Shown in pieces: positions 54,925 to 64,000 of a stretch of 64,000 bases of DNA. The notes beneath the pieces are model-generated. The model did no database searches. It was given only the letters and a program-made list of their open reading frames with translations, and had not been told where the DNA came from. The DNA is from Pseudomonas alcaligenes (GTDB lineage Bacteria > Pseudomonadota > Gammaproteobacteria > Pseudomonadales > Pseudomonadaceae), in assembly GCF_041729615.1 (NCBI RefSeq), contig NZ_CP154874.1:2485001-2549000 (forward strand). The letters run 5' to 3'. The translations under genes and the position numbers were made by a program. Within the stretch, counting starts at the first letter, position 1, and every line of letters starts with the position of its first letter.

Positions 54925-56025
54925 ATGAAACGTCGTGACATCATCGCCGCCGCCGGTGTCGGCCTGGCGGCCACCGCGCTGGCCGGTTGCAACAAGCAGC
55001 CCGAGGCGAACTGCGAGCCGCAGCAAGGGGGCGGCGGCCAGACCTTCACCTGGAAGATGGTGACCTCCTGGCCGAAGAACTTCCCCGGCGTGGGCGTCGG
55101 TGCCGAGCGTTTCGCCAAGCTGGTGAACGAGATGAGCGGCGGTCGCCTGACCGTCAAGGTCTACGCCGCCGGCGAACTGGTGCCGGCCCTGGAGGTGTTC
55201 GACGCGGTGTCGCGCGGCACCGCCGAGATGGGCCACGGCGCACCCTACTACTGGAAGGGCAAGGTGCCGGCCGCGCAGTTCTTCTGCGCCCTGCCGTTCG
55301 GCCCGAATGCCGCCGAGATGAACGCCTGGCTGTTCAAGGGTGGCGGCATGCAGCTGTGGGAGGAGGTGTACAAGCCGTTCGGCGTGCTGCCGATCCTCTG
55401 CGGCGCCACCGGCGTGCAGACCGCCGGCTGGTTCAACAAGGAGATCAACTCGGTCGCCGACTTCCAGGGCCTGAAGATGCGTACCCCGGGCCTGGGCGGC
55501 GAGGTGCTGACCAAGATGGGCGGCACCGTGGTCAACATGCCGGCCGGCGAGATCTTCACCGCCCTGCAGACCGGCGCCATCGACGCCACCGAGTGGATCG
55601 GCCCGTACAACGACCTGGCTCTGGGCCTGCACAAGGCGGCCAAGTACTACTACACCCCGGGCTGGCAGGAGCCCAACGTGACCTTCGAGCTGGACGTCAA
55701 CCTCAAGGCCTGGGAGACCCTGCCGGCCGACCTGCAGGCGATCGTCCGCGCCGCCGCCCGTGACGTGAACGCCGACATGCTCGACGAGTACAACGCGCGC
55801 AACATGGAAGCCCTGGAAACCCTCAAGGGCGAGGGCGTGGAAGTACGCCGCCTGCCCGACGAGGTGCTGGCCAAGCTCAAGGAAGTGGCCGCCGAGGTGG
55901 TGGCCGCGACGGCCGCCGCCGACCCGGCCTCGGCCAAGGTGTTCGAGGCGCAGAGCGCCTACTTCAAGCGCCTGCAGGAGTACGCCAAGGTCGCCGAGGA
56001 GGACATCTACAAGATCCGCGGCTGA
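54925..56025 (+). CDS. TRAP substrate-binding protein (TakP-like, 2-oxoacid type)
   Basis: 366 residues; AAGGAG precedes the ATG at 54925. The signal begins MKRRDIIAAAGVG and contains ALAGC, so export could be Tat-like with or without lipidation at the cysteine. The body has the DctP7 pattern of TakP: HGAPYYWKGKVPAAQFFCALPFG, GWFNKEI, MRTPG and DATEWIGPYND. TakP homologues bind 2-oxoacids such as pyruvate. A terminator follows. The ligand is inferred. Confidence 0.87.
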   Translation: MKRRDIIAAAGVGLAATALAGCNKQPEANCEPQQGGGGQTFTWKMVTSWPKNFPGVGVGAERFAKLVNEMSGGRLTVKVYAAGELVPALEVFDAVSRGTAEMGHGAPYYWKGKVPAAQFFCALPFGPNAAEMNAWLFKGGGMQLWEEVYKPFGVLPILCGATGVQTAGWFNKEINSVADFQGLKMRTPGLGGEVLTKMGGTVVNMPAGEIFTALQTGAIDATEWIGPYNDLALGLHKAAKYYYTPGWQEPNVTFELDVNLKAWETLPADLQAIVRAAARDVNADMLDEYNARNMEALETLKGEGVEVRRLPDEVLAKLKEVAAEVVAATAAADPASAKVFEAQSAYFKRLQEYAKVAEEDIYKIRG

Positions 56026-56042
56026 CGGCGGCTCGCTAACGG

Positions 56043-56075
56043 AAAAGGCCGGTGGGGCGACCCACCGGCCTTTTT
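56043..56075 (+). terminator. Terminator after the TRAP binding-protein gene
   Basis: AAAAGGCCGGTGGG-GCGA-CCCACCGGCCTTTTT: a perfect GC-rich stem with a four-base loop and a T tract. Confidence 0.92.
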
Positions 56076-56084
56076 CATGTGCGC

Positions 56085-56540
56085 TGGGATGCCCAGCCCT
56101 CTCGCTGCCTCCCGGGCCGTTCGTCCTCCTACAAGGGACCTTTACTGCTGCCTGAACGGCCGCGGGGGCACAGCAGGACAGCCGATGGCTGAACGCGCGA
56201 CGTGTCAGGCGGCGCGCAGCCGAGTCCCCGTCAGGAGGCTGAGTGGAGGTGTCGCGCAGGGGAGCGAGCCGCAAGGATGCGGCGAGAGGCATAACGGGCC
56301 AGGGATGGCCCGTGTATGCCGGCCCCCGGAGCGGCGCCGGAAGGAGGGAAGTCTGGCCGCAGGCCAGACCCGGATGTCGGGGTGCCCTTCTTCTTTGGTT
56401 ACTTTCTTGTTGGGCAAGCAACAAGAAAGTGACTCGCCCGGCGGGGCGAAAACAGAACCCTCCGCCAGCACGGAAAGCGGCAAGCCGTCACGCCAAGGGC
56501 ACACAATCTTGCCGGTCCGGTGTCACTCTCCTGATCCTCG
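56085..56540. repeat. Non-coding stretch resembling a dispersed Pseudomonas intergenic element
   Basis: No credible gene in about 450 bp. It contains GGAAGTCTGGCC...GGCCAGACCCGG, and then TTACTTTCTTGTTG...CAACAAGAAAGTGACTCG (about 56399-56434), a hairpin combination I recognise from repeated intergenic elements of pseudomonads. Repeat status needs comparison with the rest of the genome. Confidence 0.5.
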
Positions 56541-56579
56541 CACTGGCGTGCAGAACCTTTCTTTGCCCCGCAGGCGGCC

Positions 56580-57479
56580 TCAGAGCGCCTCGCTCCACAG
56601 GCTCAGGTGCAGCTCGTGGCTGGCGCCGGGGGCCAGCTCGATGCAGTCGTCCCAGACGTTGGCCGTCTCGATGCACAGCATGCGCTGCCAGGCATCCCCG
56701 GCGAACTGCGACAGGCGCCGGGCCTTGTCGATCCAGGGGTTCCACAGCACCGCCGAGCGCGAGCCCGTGGCCTCCAGGAGGATGCGCCGGTTCCAGGCGG
56801 CATCCACCAGGGCCAGGCGCGGCGGCACGTCCAGATACACGCGGTCGGTCTCCCCGGCGAACTGCAGGGCGCCGTGCTGGCGGCGTTCCTCCCAGCCGTC
56901 GAGGGTCTCCAGGTAGCGGCAGCCGTCCAGGCCGAGCACGCTGACCTGGCGGATGTCGCTGACGGCGAAGTAGCTGTGCAGGGCCTGGCTCAGGTGCAGC
57001 GTCTGCTGGTCGAGGTTGCGGCTGCTCAGGCGCAGGTGCAGGCGCTGCTCCAGGCGGATCTCCAGGCTCAGTTCCACGGCATGCGGCCAGTGCGCCAGCG
57101 GCTGCGTGCGGCTGTCGAAGGCGAAGCGCAGGCTGACCGCCTCGCCCTGCTGGTCGATGCCCAGCAGCTGCCAGTCCAGCCCGCGCACGCCGCCGTGGGC
57201 CGGCGCGCTGGCCGGGTCGTCGTGCATCGCCTGCAGCGGCAGCGGGTTGCGCGCCAGGTCGCCGAACCAGGGCCAGCACACCGGCACCCCGCCGCGCACC
57301 GACTGGCCGCGCTGGTAGCCGGCCTGCTCGCTGAGCCAGAGGATCGGCGGCTGCTCGCCCTGCTGGTAATGCAGGATCTGCGCGCCCTGCTGGGTCACCA
57401 GCAATTCGCTGTCGCCCAGCTGCACGCGCCAGCAGGTCAGCTCACCCAGTTCCACTCGTTCGATTTGCGCTTGGCTCAT
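56580..57479 (-). CDS. D-hexose-6-phosphate mutarotase (YeaD/aldose 1-epimerase family)
   Basis: 299 residues from the ATG at 57479 (MSQAQIERVELGEL), preceded by GGAG; the longer frame to 57527 is not conserved-looking. The family pattern VRGGVPVCWPWFG, AHGGVRGLDW, HSYFAV and a glutamate near EDA-type end are visible. It would interconvert anomers of glucose-6-phosphate-like sugars. It appears monocistronic. Confidence 0.88.
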   Translation of the reverse strand: MSQAQIERVELGELTCWRVQLGDSELLVTQQGAQILHYQQGEQPPILWLSEQAGYQRGQSVRGGVPVCWPWFGDLARNPLPLQAMHDDPASAPAHGGVRGLDWQLLGIDQQGEAVSLRFAFDSRTQPLAHWPHAVELSLEIRLEQRLHLRLSSRNLDQQTLHLSQALHSYFAVSDIRQVSVLGLDGCRYLETLDGWEERRQHGALQFAGETDRVYLDVPPRLALVDAAWNRRILLEATGSRSAVLWNPWIDKARRLSQFAGDAWQRMLCIETANVWDDCIELAPGASHELHLSLWSEAL

Positions 57480-57542
57480 GGCCGGCTCCGGAAGGTCGAC
57501 GAGCCATTTGAGCGCAGGTGGCGGCAAAGGCCAAGCACCCTG

Positions 57543-57568
57543 AAAAACGCCGACACGAGGTCGGCGTT
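57543..57568 (-). terminator. Terminator after the thioesterase gene
   Basis: On the minus strand AACGCCGACC-TCG-TGTCGGCGTTTTTC forms a stem with a T tract. It stands between the thioesterase and mutarotase genes. Confidence 0.8.
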
Positions 57569-57584
57569 GTCGGAGCGGCTGCGA

Positions 57585-57989
57585 TCAGCCGCGGCGCGGC
57601 GGCACCGGGCGGGTGCGGCCGCTGCCGTCGATGGCGACGAACACGAACACCGCCTCGGTGACCTTGCGCCACTCGCTGGACAGCGGGTCGTCGCTCCACA
57701 CCTCGACCAGCATCTGGATCGAGCTGCGGCCGATTTCCAGCACCTGGGTGTAGAAGGACAGCTGGGCGCCCACCGCCACCGGCACCAGGAAGGCCATGCG
57801 GTCGATGGCCACGGTGGCGACCCGGCCGCCGGCGACCCGGCTGGCCATGGCGGTGCCTGCCAGGTCCATCTGCGAGACCAGCCAGCCGCCGTAGATATCG
57901 CCGAAACCGTTGGTCTCGCGCGGCAGGGCGGTGATCTGCAGGGCGAGGTCGCCCTGGGGAATGGGATCTTCCTGTTCGTATTCGATCAT
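57585..57989 (-). CDS. YciA-type acyl-CoA thioesterase
   Basis: 134 residues from the ATG at 57989 (MIEYEQEDPIPQGDLALQ); the longer frame to 58169 is not plausible. The hotdog-fold signature is NGFGDIYGGWLVSQMDLAG, with the catalytic aspartate in it. It hydrolyses short to medium acyl-CoAs. It is divergent from pstS. Confidence 0.9.
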   Translation of the reverse strand: MIEYEQEDPIPQGDLALQITALPRETNGFGDIYGGWLVSQMDLAGTAMASRVAGGRVATVAIDRMAFLVPVAVGAQLSFYTQVLEIGRSSIQMLVEVWSDDPLSSEWRKVTEAVFVFVAIDGSGRTRPVPPRRG

Positions 57990-58155
57990 GGCGGGTGCGG
58001 CCCCAGCGGTTCTTATGATTGGATGCGGCCGGGTCTGCCCCGGCTGGCCAGGCGCGCAGTATATAGGGCCGCGCGGCGGCGCACGACCGCCCGGTTCCGC
58101 TTTTCTACGAATCGACGCGGGTCGTTCGCGCACTTTCTGCCGGGCTTTCATCGAA

Positions 58156-58174
58156 CTGTCACAATCCATTCATA
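58156..58174 (+). promoter_or_regulatory. Pho box upstream of pstS
   Basis: CTGTCACAATCCATTCATA matches the PhoB consensus (CTGTCAT-N4-CTGTCAT) well in the first half and moderately in the second. It lies about 70-85 bp before the pstS start. Confidence 0.65.
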
Positions 58175-58241
58175 GAGTGTTCACGCGGCCTGCTGATACT
58201 TGGGCCCGTTCCATCCAACCCCTTCCTGCTAGGAGCAAGGC

Positions 58242-59210
58242 ATGAAACTCAAGCGTTTGATGGCGGCCCTGACTTTCGTCGCCGCTGGCGTAAGCGCCGC
58301 TAGTGCGGTTGCCGCTATCGACCCGGCTCTGCCGACCTATGAAAAGACTTCCGGTGTATCGGGCAACCTGTCCAGCGTCGGTTCCGACTCCCTGGCCAAC
58401 CTGATGACCCTGTGGGCCGAGGAATACAAGAAGCTGTACCCGAACGTGAACATCCAGATCCAGGCCGCCGGCTCCTCCACCGCGCCGCCCGCCCTGACCG
58501 AAGGCACCGCCAACCTCGGCCCGATGTCCCGCGCCATGAAGGACAACGAGCTGCAGGCCTTCGAAGAGAAGTTCGGCTACAAGCCGGTCGCCGTGCCGGT
58601 GGCCATCGACGCCCTGGCCGTGTTCGTGCACAAGGACAACCCGATCAAGTCCCTGGACATCGCCCAGGTCGACGCCATCTTCTCCAGCACCCGTCTGTGC
58701 GGCGGCGCCAAGGACATCACCACCTGGGGCGACCTGGGTCTGACCGGCGAGTGGGCGGCCAAGCCGATCCAGCTGTTCGGTCGCAACTCGGTATCCGGCA
58801 CCTACGGCTACTTCAAGGAAGAAGGCCTGTGCAAGGGTGACTTCAAGGCCAACGTCAACGAGCAGCCGGGTTCGGCTTCCGTGGTCCAGTCGATCTCCAG
58901 CACCCTGAACGCCATCGGCTACTCGGGCATCGGCTACAAGACTTCCAGCGTCCGTGCCGTGCCGCTGTCGAAGAAAGGCGGCGAGGCCTTCGAGGCTTCC
59001 GAGGAAAATGCCCTGGCCGGCAAGTTCCCGCTGGCGCGCTTCTTCTACGTCTACGTGAACAAGGCGCCGAACAAGCCGCTGAGCCCGCTGGAAGCCGAGT
59101 TCGTGAAGATGGTCCTGTCCAAGCAGGGCCAGGAAGTGGTGGTCAAGGACGGTTACATCCCGCTGCCGTCCAAGGTGGTCGAGAAGACCAAGAAAGAACT
59201 GGGCCTGTAA
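58242..59210 (+). CDS. pstS: Phosphate ABC transporter substrate-binding protein
   Basis: 322 residues, with AGGAGC before the ATG. A signal peptide ends about AAVSA-AVAA. Phosphate-binding family marks are [26 protein letters not shown] and [12 protein letters not shown]. It captures phosphate in the periplasm for PstCAB. It is followed by a stem-loop and then a second Pho box, so pstS can be expressed apart from the rest. Confidence 0.95.
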   Translation: MKLKRLMAALTFVAAGVSAASAVAAIDPALPTYEKTSGVSGNLSSVGSDSLANLMTLWAEEYKKLYPNVNIQIQAAGSSTAPPALTEGTANLGPMSRAMKDNELQAFEEKFGYKPVAVPVAIDALAVFVHKDNPIKSLDIAQVDAIFSSTRLCGGAKDITTWGDLGLTGEWAAKPIQLFGRNSVSGTYGYFKEEGLCKGDFKANVNEQPGSASVVQSISSTLNAIGYSGIGYKTSSVRAVPLSKKGGEAFEASEENALAGKFPLARFFYVYVNKAPNKPLSPLEAEFVKMVLSKQGQEVVVKDGYIPLPSKVVEKTKKELGL

Positions 59211-59253
59211 GGCACCGGTCGCTGCCGCCGGGCTGACCGCCCGGCGTGTGGCA

Positions 59254-59288
59254 CCGACGCCCGCTACTCTTCGGAGTCGCGGGCGTCG
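59254..59288 (+). terminator. Stem-loop after pstS without a T tract
   Basis: CGACGCCCGC and GCGGGCGTCG pair across a 15 bp loop, 44 bp after the pstS stop. With no T tract it is more likely an mRNA-stabilising or attenuating structure than a full terminator. Confidence 0.5.
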
Positions 59289-59301
59289 GCGCGTCACCAC
59301 G

Positions 59302-59319
59302 CTGTAATCTTTCTGTCAC
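59302..59319 (+). promoter_or_regulatory. Pho box upstream of pstC
   Basis: CTGTAATCTTTCTGTCAC contains two CTGT-A/C-A-T/C half-sites 11 bp apart, the exact PhoB spacing. It lies about 65 bp before pstC. Confidence 0.82.
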
Positions 59320-59381
59320 ACAAGGCGGATAGATTGACTCACCCGTATTCCGCGCGGCCTGTGCCCGCCTGAGAACTCCTC

Positions 59382-61664
59382 ATGAACGACTTGGCCAACA
59401 ACAGCATGAGCGCTTCCTCGAACAGCCACAGGCTGGACTTCAACACCCCGGCGCTGCTGCGCAAGCGGCGCATGCGTGCCCTCAAGGACCGCCTGGCGCA
59501 CTGGTACGTGTCCATCGGCGGCCTGGCCGTGCTGGCCTGCATCACCCTGATCTTCTTCTACCTGGCCTACGTGGTGGCACCGATGTTCGCCGGCGCCGAG
59601 CTGGAGGCCAAGCCGGCCCAGCAGCCGGCCTGGCTGGCCGAGCAGCAGCCGGCGCTGCTGATGGCGGTGGAGGAGCAGAACAAGGTGGCCATGCGCCTCG
59701 ACGCCGCGGGCCGGATACAGTTCCTCGCGCTCAAGGACGGCGCCGCACTCAGCAACGTGCAGCTGCCCCTGCCGCAGGGCAGTCGCATCGTCTCGGTCGG
59801 CCAGGACCAGCCCGGCAGCCGCCGCGTGGCGCTCGGCCTGTCCAATGGCCAGGTGCTGGTGTTCGAGCACAACTACAAGATCAGCTACCCGGACAACGTC
59901 AAGACCATCACCCCCAGCCTGGACTATCCCTTCGGCGAGGCGCCCATCGCCCTCGACGCCCAGGGCCGGGAACTCGATCACGTGGCCATCAGCCAGAACG
60001 GCGACACCCTGATGCTCAGCGCCTCGGTCGGCAGCGAGCTGCAGGTGCTGGCGCTCAGCCGCGAAGAGAACATGATGACTGGCGAGGTGAGCCTCAGCGA
60101 GGAGCGCATCGCCCTGCCGCAGATCGCCGAGCCGATCCGCGCGCTGTTCATCGACCCGCGCCAGCACTGGTTGTTCGTGATCAACGGCAAGGCCACCGCC
60201 GACGTCTTCGACCTGCGCAGCAAAGCCCTCAATGGCCGCTACAAGCTGCTCGAAGGCGGCGCCGAGGTGACCGCTGCCAGCCAGCTGCTCGGCGGCATCT
60301 CGCTGATGATCGGCGACAGCCAGGGCGGCATCGGCCAGTGGTTCATGGTCCGCGATGCCGACGGCAAGGCCGCGCTGACCCACATCCGCGGCTTCCAGCT
60401 GGGCGACGCGGCCGTTACCCAGATTCTTGCGGAAGAGCGCCGCAAGGGCTTCCTGGCCCTGGATGCCGAAGGCCGCCTGGGCGTCTTCCACAGCACCGCG
60501 CACCGTACCCTGCTGATCGAGCCGGTGGCCGAGGGCGCCGCCATCGCCGCCCTGTCGCCGCGCGCCAACCGCGTGCTGGTGGAGTCCAACGGCCAGCTGC
60601 AGCGCTTCTACATCGACAACCCGCACCCGGAGATTTCCTGGAGCGCGCTGTGGGGCAAGGTTTGGTACGAGAGCTACGACGAGCCCAAGCAGGTCTGGCA
60701 GTCGACTTCGGCCAACAGCGACTTCGAACCCAAGATGAGCCTGGCGCCGCTGACCTTCGGCACCCTCAAGGCAGCCTTCTACGCCATGCTGCTGGCCGCC
60801 CCGCTGGCCATCTGCGCGGCCATCTACACCGCCTACTTCATGGCCCCGGCCATGCGCCGCAAGGTCAAGCCGGTGATCGAGCTGATGGAGGCGCTGCCGA
60901 CGGTGATCCTCGGCTTCTTCGCCGGCCTGTTCCTGGCGCCCTATGTGGAAGGCCACCTGCCGGGCATCTTCAGCCTGCTGCTGCTGACCCCGGTCGGCGT
61001 GCTGCTCGCCGCCTACGCCTGGAGCCGCCTGCCGGAGCGCATCCGCCTGGTGGTTCCGGATGGCTGGGAGGCGGCCCTGCTGGTTCCGGTGATCCTGCTG
61101 GTCGGCGCCTTCTCCCTGAGCATGAGCGGCCACCTGGAGAACTGGTTCTTCGGTGGCGACATGCGCCTGTGGATCAGCAATGACCTGGGCATCACCTTCG
61201 ACCAGCGCAACGCCCTGGTGGTCGGCCTGGCCATGGGCTTCGCGGTGATCCCGAACATCTACTCGATCGCCGAGGACGCCGTGTTCAGCGTGCCGAAGAG
61301 CCTCACCTTCGGCTCCCTGGCCCTGGGCGCCACGCCCTGGCAGACCCTGACCCGCGTAGTGATCCTCACCGCCAGCCCGGGCATCTTCTCGGCGCTGATG
61401 ATCGGCCTGGGCCGCGCCGTCGGCGAGACCATGATCGTGCTGATGGCCACCGGCAACACGCCGATCATGGACATGAACATCTTCCAGGGCCTGCGCACCC
61501 TGGCCGCCAACGTGGCGGTGGAAATGCCGGAATCCGAGGTGGGCAGCACCCACTACCGCGTGCTGTTCCTCTCGGCGCTGGTGTTGCTGGGCTTCACCTT
61601 CGTGATGAACACCCTGGCGGAGCTGATCCGTACCCGCCTGCGCAAGAAATACGCGTCGCTCTGA
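59382..61664 (+). CDS. pstC: Phosphate ABC transporter permease, long PstC type
   Basis: 760 residues, far longer than the ~320 of E. coli PstC. One N-terminal membrane segment (about 45-70) precedes a ~350-residue extracytoplasmic region with WD40-like repeats, then the usual permease core with EALPTVILGFFAGLFLAP and GRAVGETMIVLMATG. Long PstC with this insert is normal in Pseudomonas. The start at 59382 has GAACTCCTC upstream; 59406 is an alternative. Confidence 0.93.
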   Translation: MNDLANNSMSASSNSHRLDFNTPALLRKRRMRALKDRLAHWYVSIGGLAVLACITLIFFYLAYVVAPMFAGAELEAKPAQQPAWLAEQQPALLMAVEEQNKVAMRLDAAGRIQFLALKDGAALSNVQLPLPQGSRIVSVGQDQPGSRRVALGLSNGQVLVFEHNYKISYPDNVKTITPSLDYPFGEAPIALDAQGRELDHVAISQNGDTLMLSASVGSELQVLALSREENMMTGEVSLSEERIALPQIAEPIRALFIDPRQHWLFVINGKATADVFDLRSKALNGRYKLLEGGAEVTAASQLLGGISLMIGDSQGGIGQWFMVRDADGKAALTHIRGFQLGDAAVTQILAEERRKGFLALDAEGRLGVFHSTAHRTLLIEPVAEGAAIAALSPRANRVLVESNGQLQRFYIDNPHPEISWSALWGKVWYESYDEPKQVWQSTSANSDFEPKMSLAPLTFGTLKAAFYAMLLAAPLAICAAIYTAYFMAPAMRRKVKPVIELMEALPTVILGFFAGLFLAPYVEGHLPGIFSLLLLTPVGVLLAAYAWSRLPERIRLVVPDGWEAALLVPVILLVGAFSLSMSGHLENWFFGGDMRLWISNDLGITFDQRNALVVGLAMGFAVIPNIYSIAEDAVFSVPKSLTFGSLALGATPWQTLTRVVILTASPGIFSALMIGLGRAVGETMIVLMATGNTPIMDMNIFQGLRTLAANVAVEMPESEVGSTHYRVLFLSALVLLGFTFVMNTLAELIRTRLRKKYASL

Positions 61665-61680
61665 GAACTGGGAGTAGTCC

Positions 61681-63357
61681 GTGAAACGCAAAGAGCAAAA
61701 CCTCAAGTCCTGGTTCAAGAGCGGTTCGCCCTGGGTGTGGATGACCGCCAGTGGCGTGTCCATCGCGGTGATCATGACCATCGGCCTGCTCGCCGTGATC
61801 GCCGTGCGCGGCCTCGGCCATTTCTGGCCGGCCGACGTGATGCAGGCCAGCTACCAGGTGCCGGGCGAGGCATCGCGCCTGCTGGCCGGCGAGCTGGTGC
61901 AGCAGGAGGAAGTACCGCGCGCGCGCCTGGCCGCCGCCGGCCTGCCGGTGGACGTCAACGGTGGCGAGTTCATGACCCGCGAGCTGCTCAAGGTGGGCAA
62001 CCGTGAGGTCTATGGCGCCGACTTCAGCTGGGTGGTGGCCGAGTGGCTGAGCGATGCGCAGACCCCGGAAAACCTGGTGGTGATGGAGCGCCGCGAGTGG
62101 GGCAACTTCTATGGCTACCTGCTGAGCATCAAGGAGTCCGGCCAGGTGGTGGCCGAGGGTGACGCCGCTTGGACCGAGCTGCAGGGCCGCATCGCCCGCG
62201 TCGACCAGTTGCACGCGCAGCTGGTGCGCCTGGAGAAGAAGGACATCGGCCGCATCAACCATGGCCTCGAGCAGCTGCGTCTGGAGAGCCGCGGCCTGGA
62301 GCTCGAGGGCCGTCTGGACGCCACCGCCCAGGCCGACCTGGACGCCCGCCGCGCCGAGCTGGACGCCCAGTACAAGGGGCTGGAGGCCGAGTTGATCGAC
62401 CTCAACCAGCAGCTGGCGCGCGACAGCGTGGTGGTCAAGACCGCCGATGGCCGCGAGCAGGAAATCGCCCTGAGCAAGGTGGTGCGCGCCTACCAGCCGA
62501 ACGCCATGGGCGTGCTCGCCAAGCTCGGCTTCTACTTCGCCAAGATCTGGGAGTTCCTCAGCGACGACCCGCGTGAGGCCAACACTGAGGGCGGCATCTT
62601 CCCGGCCATCTTCGGCACTGTGATGATGACCCTGATCATGGCCGTGATCGTCACCCCGTTCGGCGTGCTGGCGGCCATCTACCTGCGCGAGTACGCCAAG
62701 CAGGGCACCCTGACCCGCATCATCCGCATCGCCGTGAACAACCTGGCCGGCGTACCGGCCATCGTCTACGGCGTGTTCGGCCTGGGCTTCTTCGTCTACG
62801 TGCTGGGCGGCTCGATCGACCGCCTGTTCTTCCCCGAGTCCGCCCCGGCGCCGACCTTCGGTACCCCGGGCCTGCTATGGGCCTCGCTGACCCTGGCGAT
62901 CCTCGCCGTGCCGGTGGTGATCGTCGCCACCGAAGAAGGCCTGGCGCGCATCCCGCGGGCCCTGCGCGAAGGTTCCCTGGCCCTCGGCGCAACCAAGGCC
63001 GAGACCCTGTGGAAGGTGGTGCTGCCGATGGCCAGCCCGGCCATGATGACCGGCATGATCCTCGCCGTGGCCCGCGCCGCCGGCGAAGTGGCGCCGCTGA
63101 TGCTGGTCGGCGTGGTCAAGCTGGCGCCGAGCCTGCCGGTGGACGGCAACTACCCGTACCTGCACCTGGACCAGAAGATCATGCACCTGGGCTTCCACAT
63201 CTACGACGTCGGCTTCCAGAGCCCCAACGTCGAGGCCGCCCGCCCGCTGGTATACGCCACCGCGCTGCTGCTGGTGCTGGTGATCGCCCTGCTCAACCTG
63301 AGCGCGGTGTTCATCCGCAACCACCTGCGCGAGAAGTACAAGGCGCTGGATCATTGA
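61681..63357 (+). CDS. pstA: Phosphate ABC transporter permease, long PstA type
   Basis: 558 residues from the GTG at 61681 with GGGAG upstream. An N-terminal segment is followed by a ~250-residue insert containing a coiled coil (about 155-255, IARVDQLHAQLVRLEKKDIG) and then the standard PstA core (NNLAGVPAIVYGVFGLGFF, ARAAGEVAPLMLVG). It pairs with PstC. Confidence 0.93.
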   Translation: MKRKEQNLKSWFKSGSPWVWMTASGVSIAVIMTIGLLAVIAVRGLGHFWPADVMQASYQVPGEASRLLAGELVQQEEVPRARLAAAGLPVDVNGGEFMTRELLKVGNREVYGADFSWVVAEWLSDAQTPENLVVMERREWGNFYGYLLSIKESGQVVAEGDAAWTELQGRIARVDQLHAQLVRLEKKDIGRINHGLEQLRLESRGLELEGRLDATAQADLDARRAELDAQYKGLEAELIDLNQQLARDSVVVKTADGREQEIALSKVVRAYQPNAMGVLAKLGFYFAKIWEFLSDDPREANTEGGIFPAIFGTVMMTLIMAVIVTPFGVLAAIYLREYAKQGTLTRIIRIAVNNLAGVPAIVYGVFGLGFFVYVLGGSIDRLFFPESAPAPTFGTPGLLWASLTLAILAVPVVIVATEEGLARIPRALREGSLALGATKAETLWKVVLPMASPAMMTGMILAVARAAGEVAPLMLVGVVKLAPSLPVDGNYPYLHLDQKIMHLGFHIYDVGFQSPNVEAARPLVYATALLLVLVIALLNLSAVFIRNHLREKYKALDH

Positions 63358-63422
63358 TTGAGTACGTCGCCGCGGCACCGGCCGCGGCGGCCTGAACGAT
63401 TTGTTAGCGTAGGGAGCCTCCC

Positions 63423-64000
63423 ATGCAGCACGAAGTACACACCCACGGTATCGACATGGCCGCCCTCGGCCGCGAGAAGCAGGGCCTCAACCTGGCCGAA
63501 GAGACGGTCGCCCTGGAGGTGCCCAAGCTCAACCTCTATTACGGCGACAAGCAGGCGCTGTTCGACGTCAGCCTGAACATCCCGAAGCAGCGCGTGACCG
63601 CCTTCATCGGACCAAGCGGCTGCGGCAAGTCGACCCTGCTGCGCACCTTCAACCGCATGAATGACCTGGTCGATGGCTGCCGCGTGGACGGCCAGATCCT
63701 CCTCGACGGCCAGGACATCTACAAGAAGGGCGTGGACGTCGCCGAGCTGCGCCGCCGCGTGGGCATGGTGTTCCAGAAGCCCAACCCGTTCCCCAAGAGC
63801 ATCTACGAGAACGTGGTGTACGGCCTGCGCATCCAGGGCGTGAACCAGAAGCGCGTGCTCGACGAGACCGTGGAATGGGCGCTGAAGAGCGCGGCGCTGT
63901 GGGATGAGGTCAAGGACCGCCTGCACGAATCCGCCCTCGGCCTGTCCGGTGGCCAGCAGCAGCGCCTGGTGATCGCCCGTACCGTGGCGGTGCAGCCGGA
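63423..64000 (+). CDS. pstB: Phosphate ABC transporter ATP-binding protein, 3' end off the window
   Basis: The first 192 codons are present from the ATG at 63423, which follows GGGAG. Walker [10 protein letters not shown] and signature LSGGQQQR are seen, and [18 protein letters not shown] is characteristic of PstB. Walker B lies beyond the edge. It powers PstC/PstA and would normally be followed by phoU. Confidence 0.95.
   Translation, partial: MQHEVHTHGIDMAALGREKQGLNLAEETVALEVPKLNLYYGDKQALFDVSLNIPKQRVTAFIGPSGCGKSTLLRTFNRMNDLVDGCRVDGQILLDGQDIYKKGVDVAELRRRVGMVFQKPNPFPKSIYENVVYGLRIQGVNQKRVLDETVEWALKSAALWDEVKDRLHESALGLSGGQQQRLVIARTVAVQP

Overview
The window is high-GC chromosomal DNA of a Pseudomonas-type gammaproteobacterium. 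Gene content and order match pseudomonads: pycR/pycA/pycB, aauRS with aatJQMP, purEK, a pstSCAB operon with an unusually long PstC, and REP-type palindromes. One block, about 36.15-44.47 kb, is visibly AT-richer and built differently. It is an array of integron gene cassettes.

Layout. (1) 1-13.1 kb, mostly minus strand: a hydroxyproline catabolism and uptake cluster. It holds a partial ketoglutarate-semialdehyde dehydrogenase, a DapA-family deaminase, a Ser/Cys proline-racemase paralogue, an amino-acid ABC transporter, an aconitase-X-type dehydratase, a PAS-AraC regulator, a three-part D-hydroxyproline dehydrogenase, a Cys/Cys 4-hydroxyproline epimerase and a GntR/FCD regulator. The palindrome around TTTCGTATACGA occurs before three units of this cluster, including the GntR gene. 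(2) 13.1-18.9 kb: pyruvate carboxylase (pycAB) with its divergent LysR regulator, followed by an SbtA-type bicarbonate permease and a small PII-like protein. (3) 18.9-26.5 kb: a DUF1127 protein, threonine aldolase, a MalT-like LuxR regulator and a DUF1329/DUF1302 pair. (4) 26.6-33.6 kb: the acidic amino acid system aauRS-aatPMQJ, with a sigma-54 promoter and TTCGG-N4-CCGAA sites. (5) 33.7-36.1 kb: a solute-binding protein, a glutaredoxin-like protein, a cupin and an M23 peptidase.

(6) 36.15-44.47 kb: 18 consecutive attC-type sites delimiting 18 cassettes, with all credible genes on the minus strand. No integrase gene is visible at either end, so within this window it is a CALIN (cluster of attC sites lacking an integron integrase). 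One cassette is present twice with two base differences. Two cassette genes carry an early in-frame TGA. Several cassettes encode small membrane or unknown proteins, and two have no convincing gene.

(7) 44.5-46.5 kb: purEK, preceded by a strong hairpin with a T tract. (8) 46.5-52.7 kb: a solute-binding protein, a DUF3299 protein and an HlyD/ATPase/two-permease (MacAB-like) export set containing REP palindromes. (9) 52.7-56.1 kb: a TRAP transporter of the 2-oxoacid-binding type, with the binding protein divergent from the membrane subunits. (10) 56.1-58.0 kb: a non-coding dispersed-repeat-like stretch, a hexose-6-phosphate mutarotase and a YciA-type thioesterase. (11) 58.1-64.0 kb: pstS, pstC, pstA and the start of pstB, with Pho boxes before pstS and pstC.

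All functional statements come from reading the sequence and recalling family features. No database search was run.
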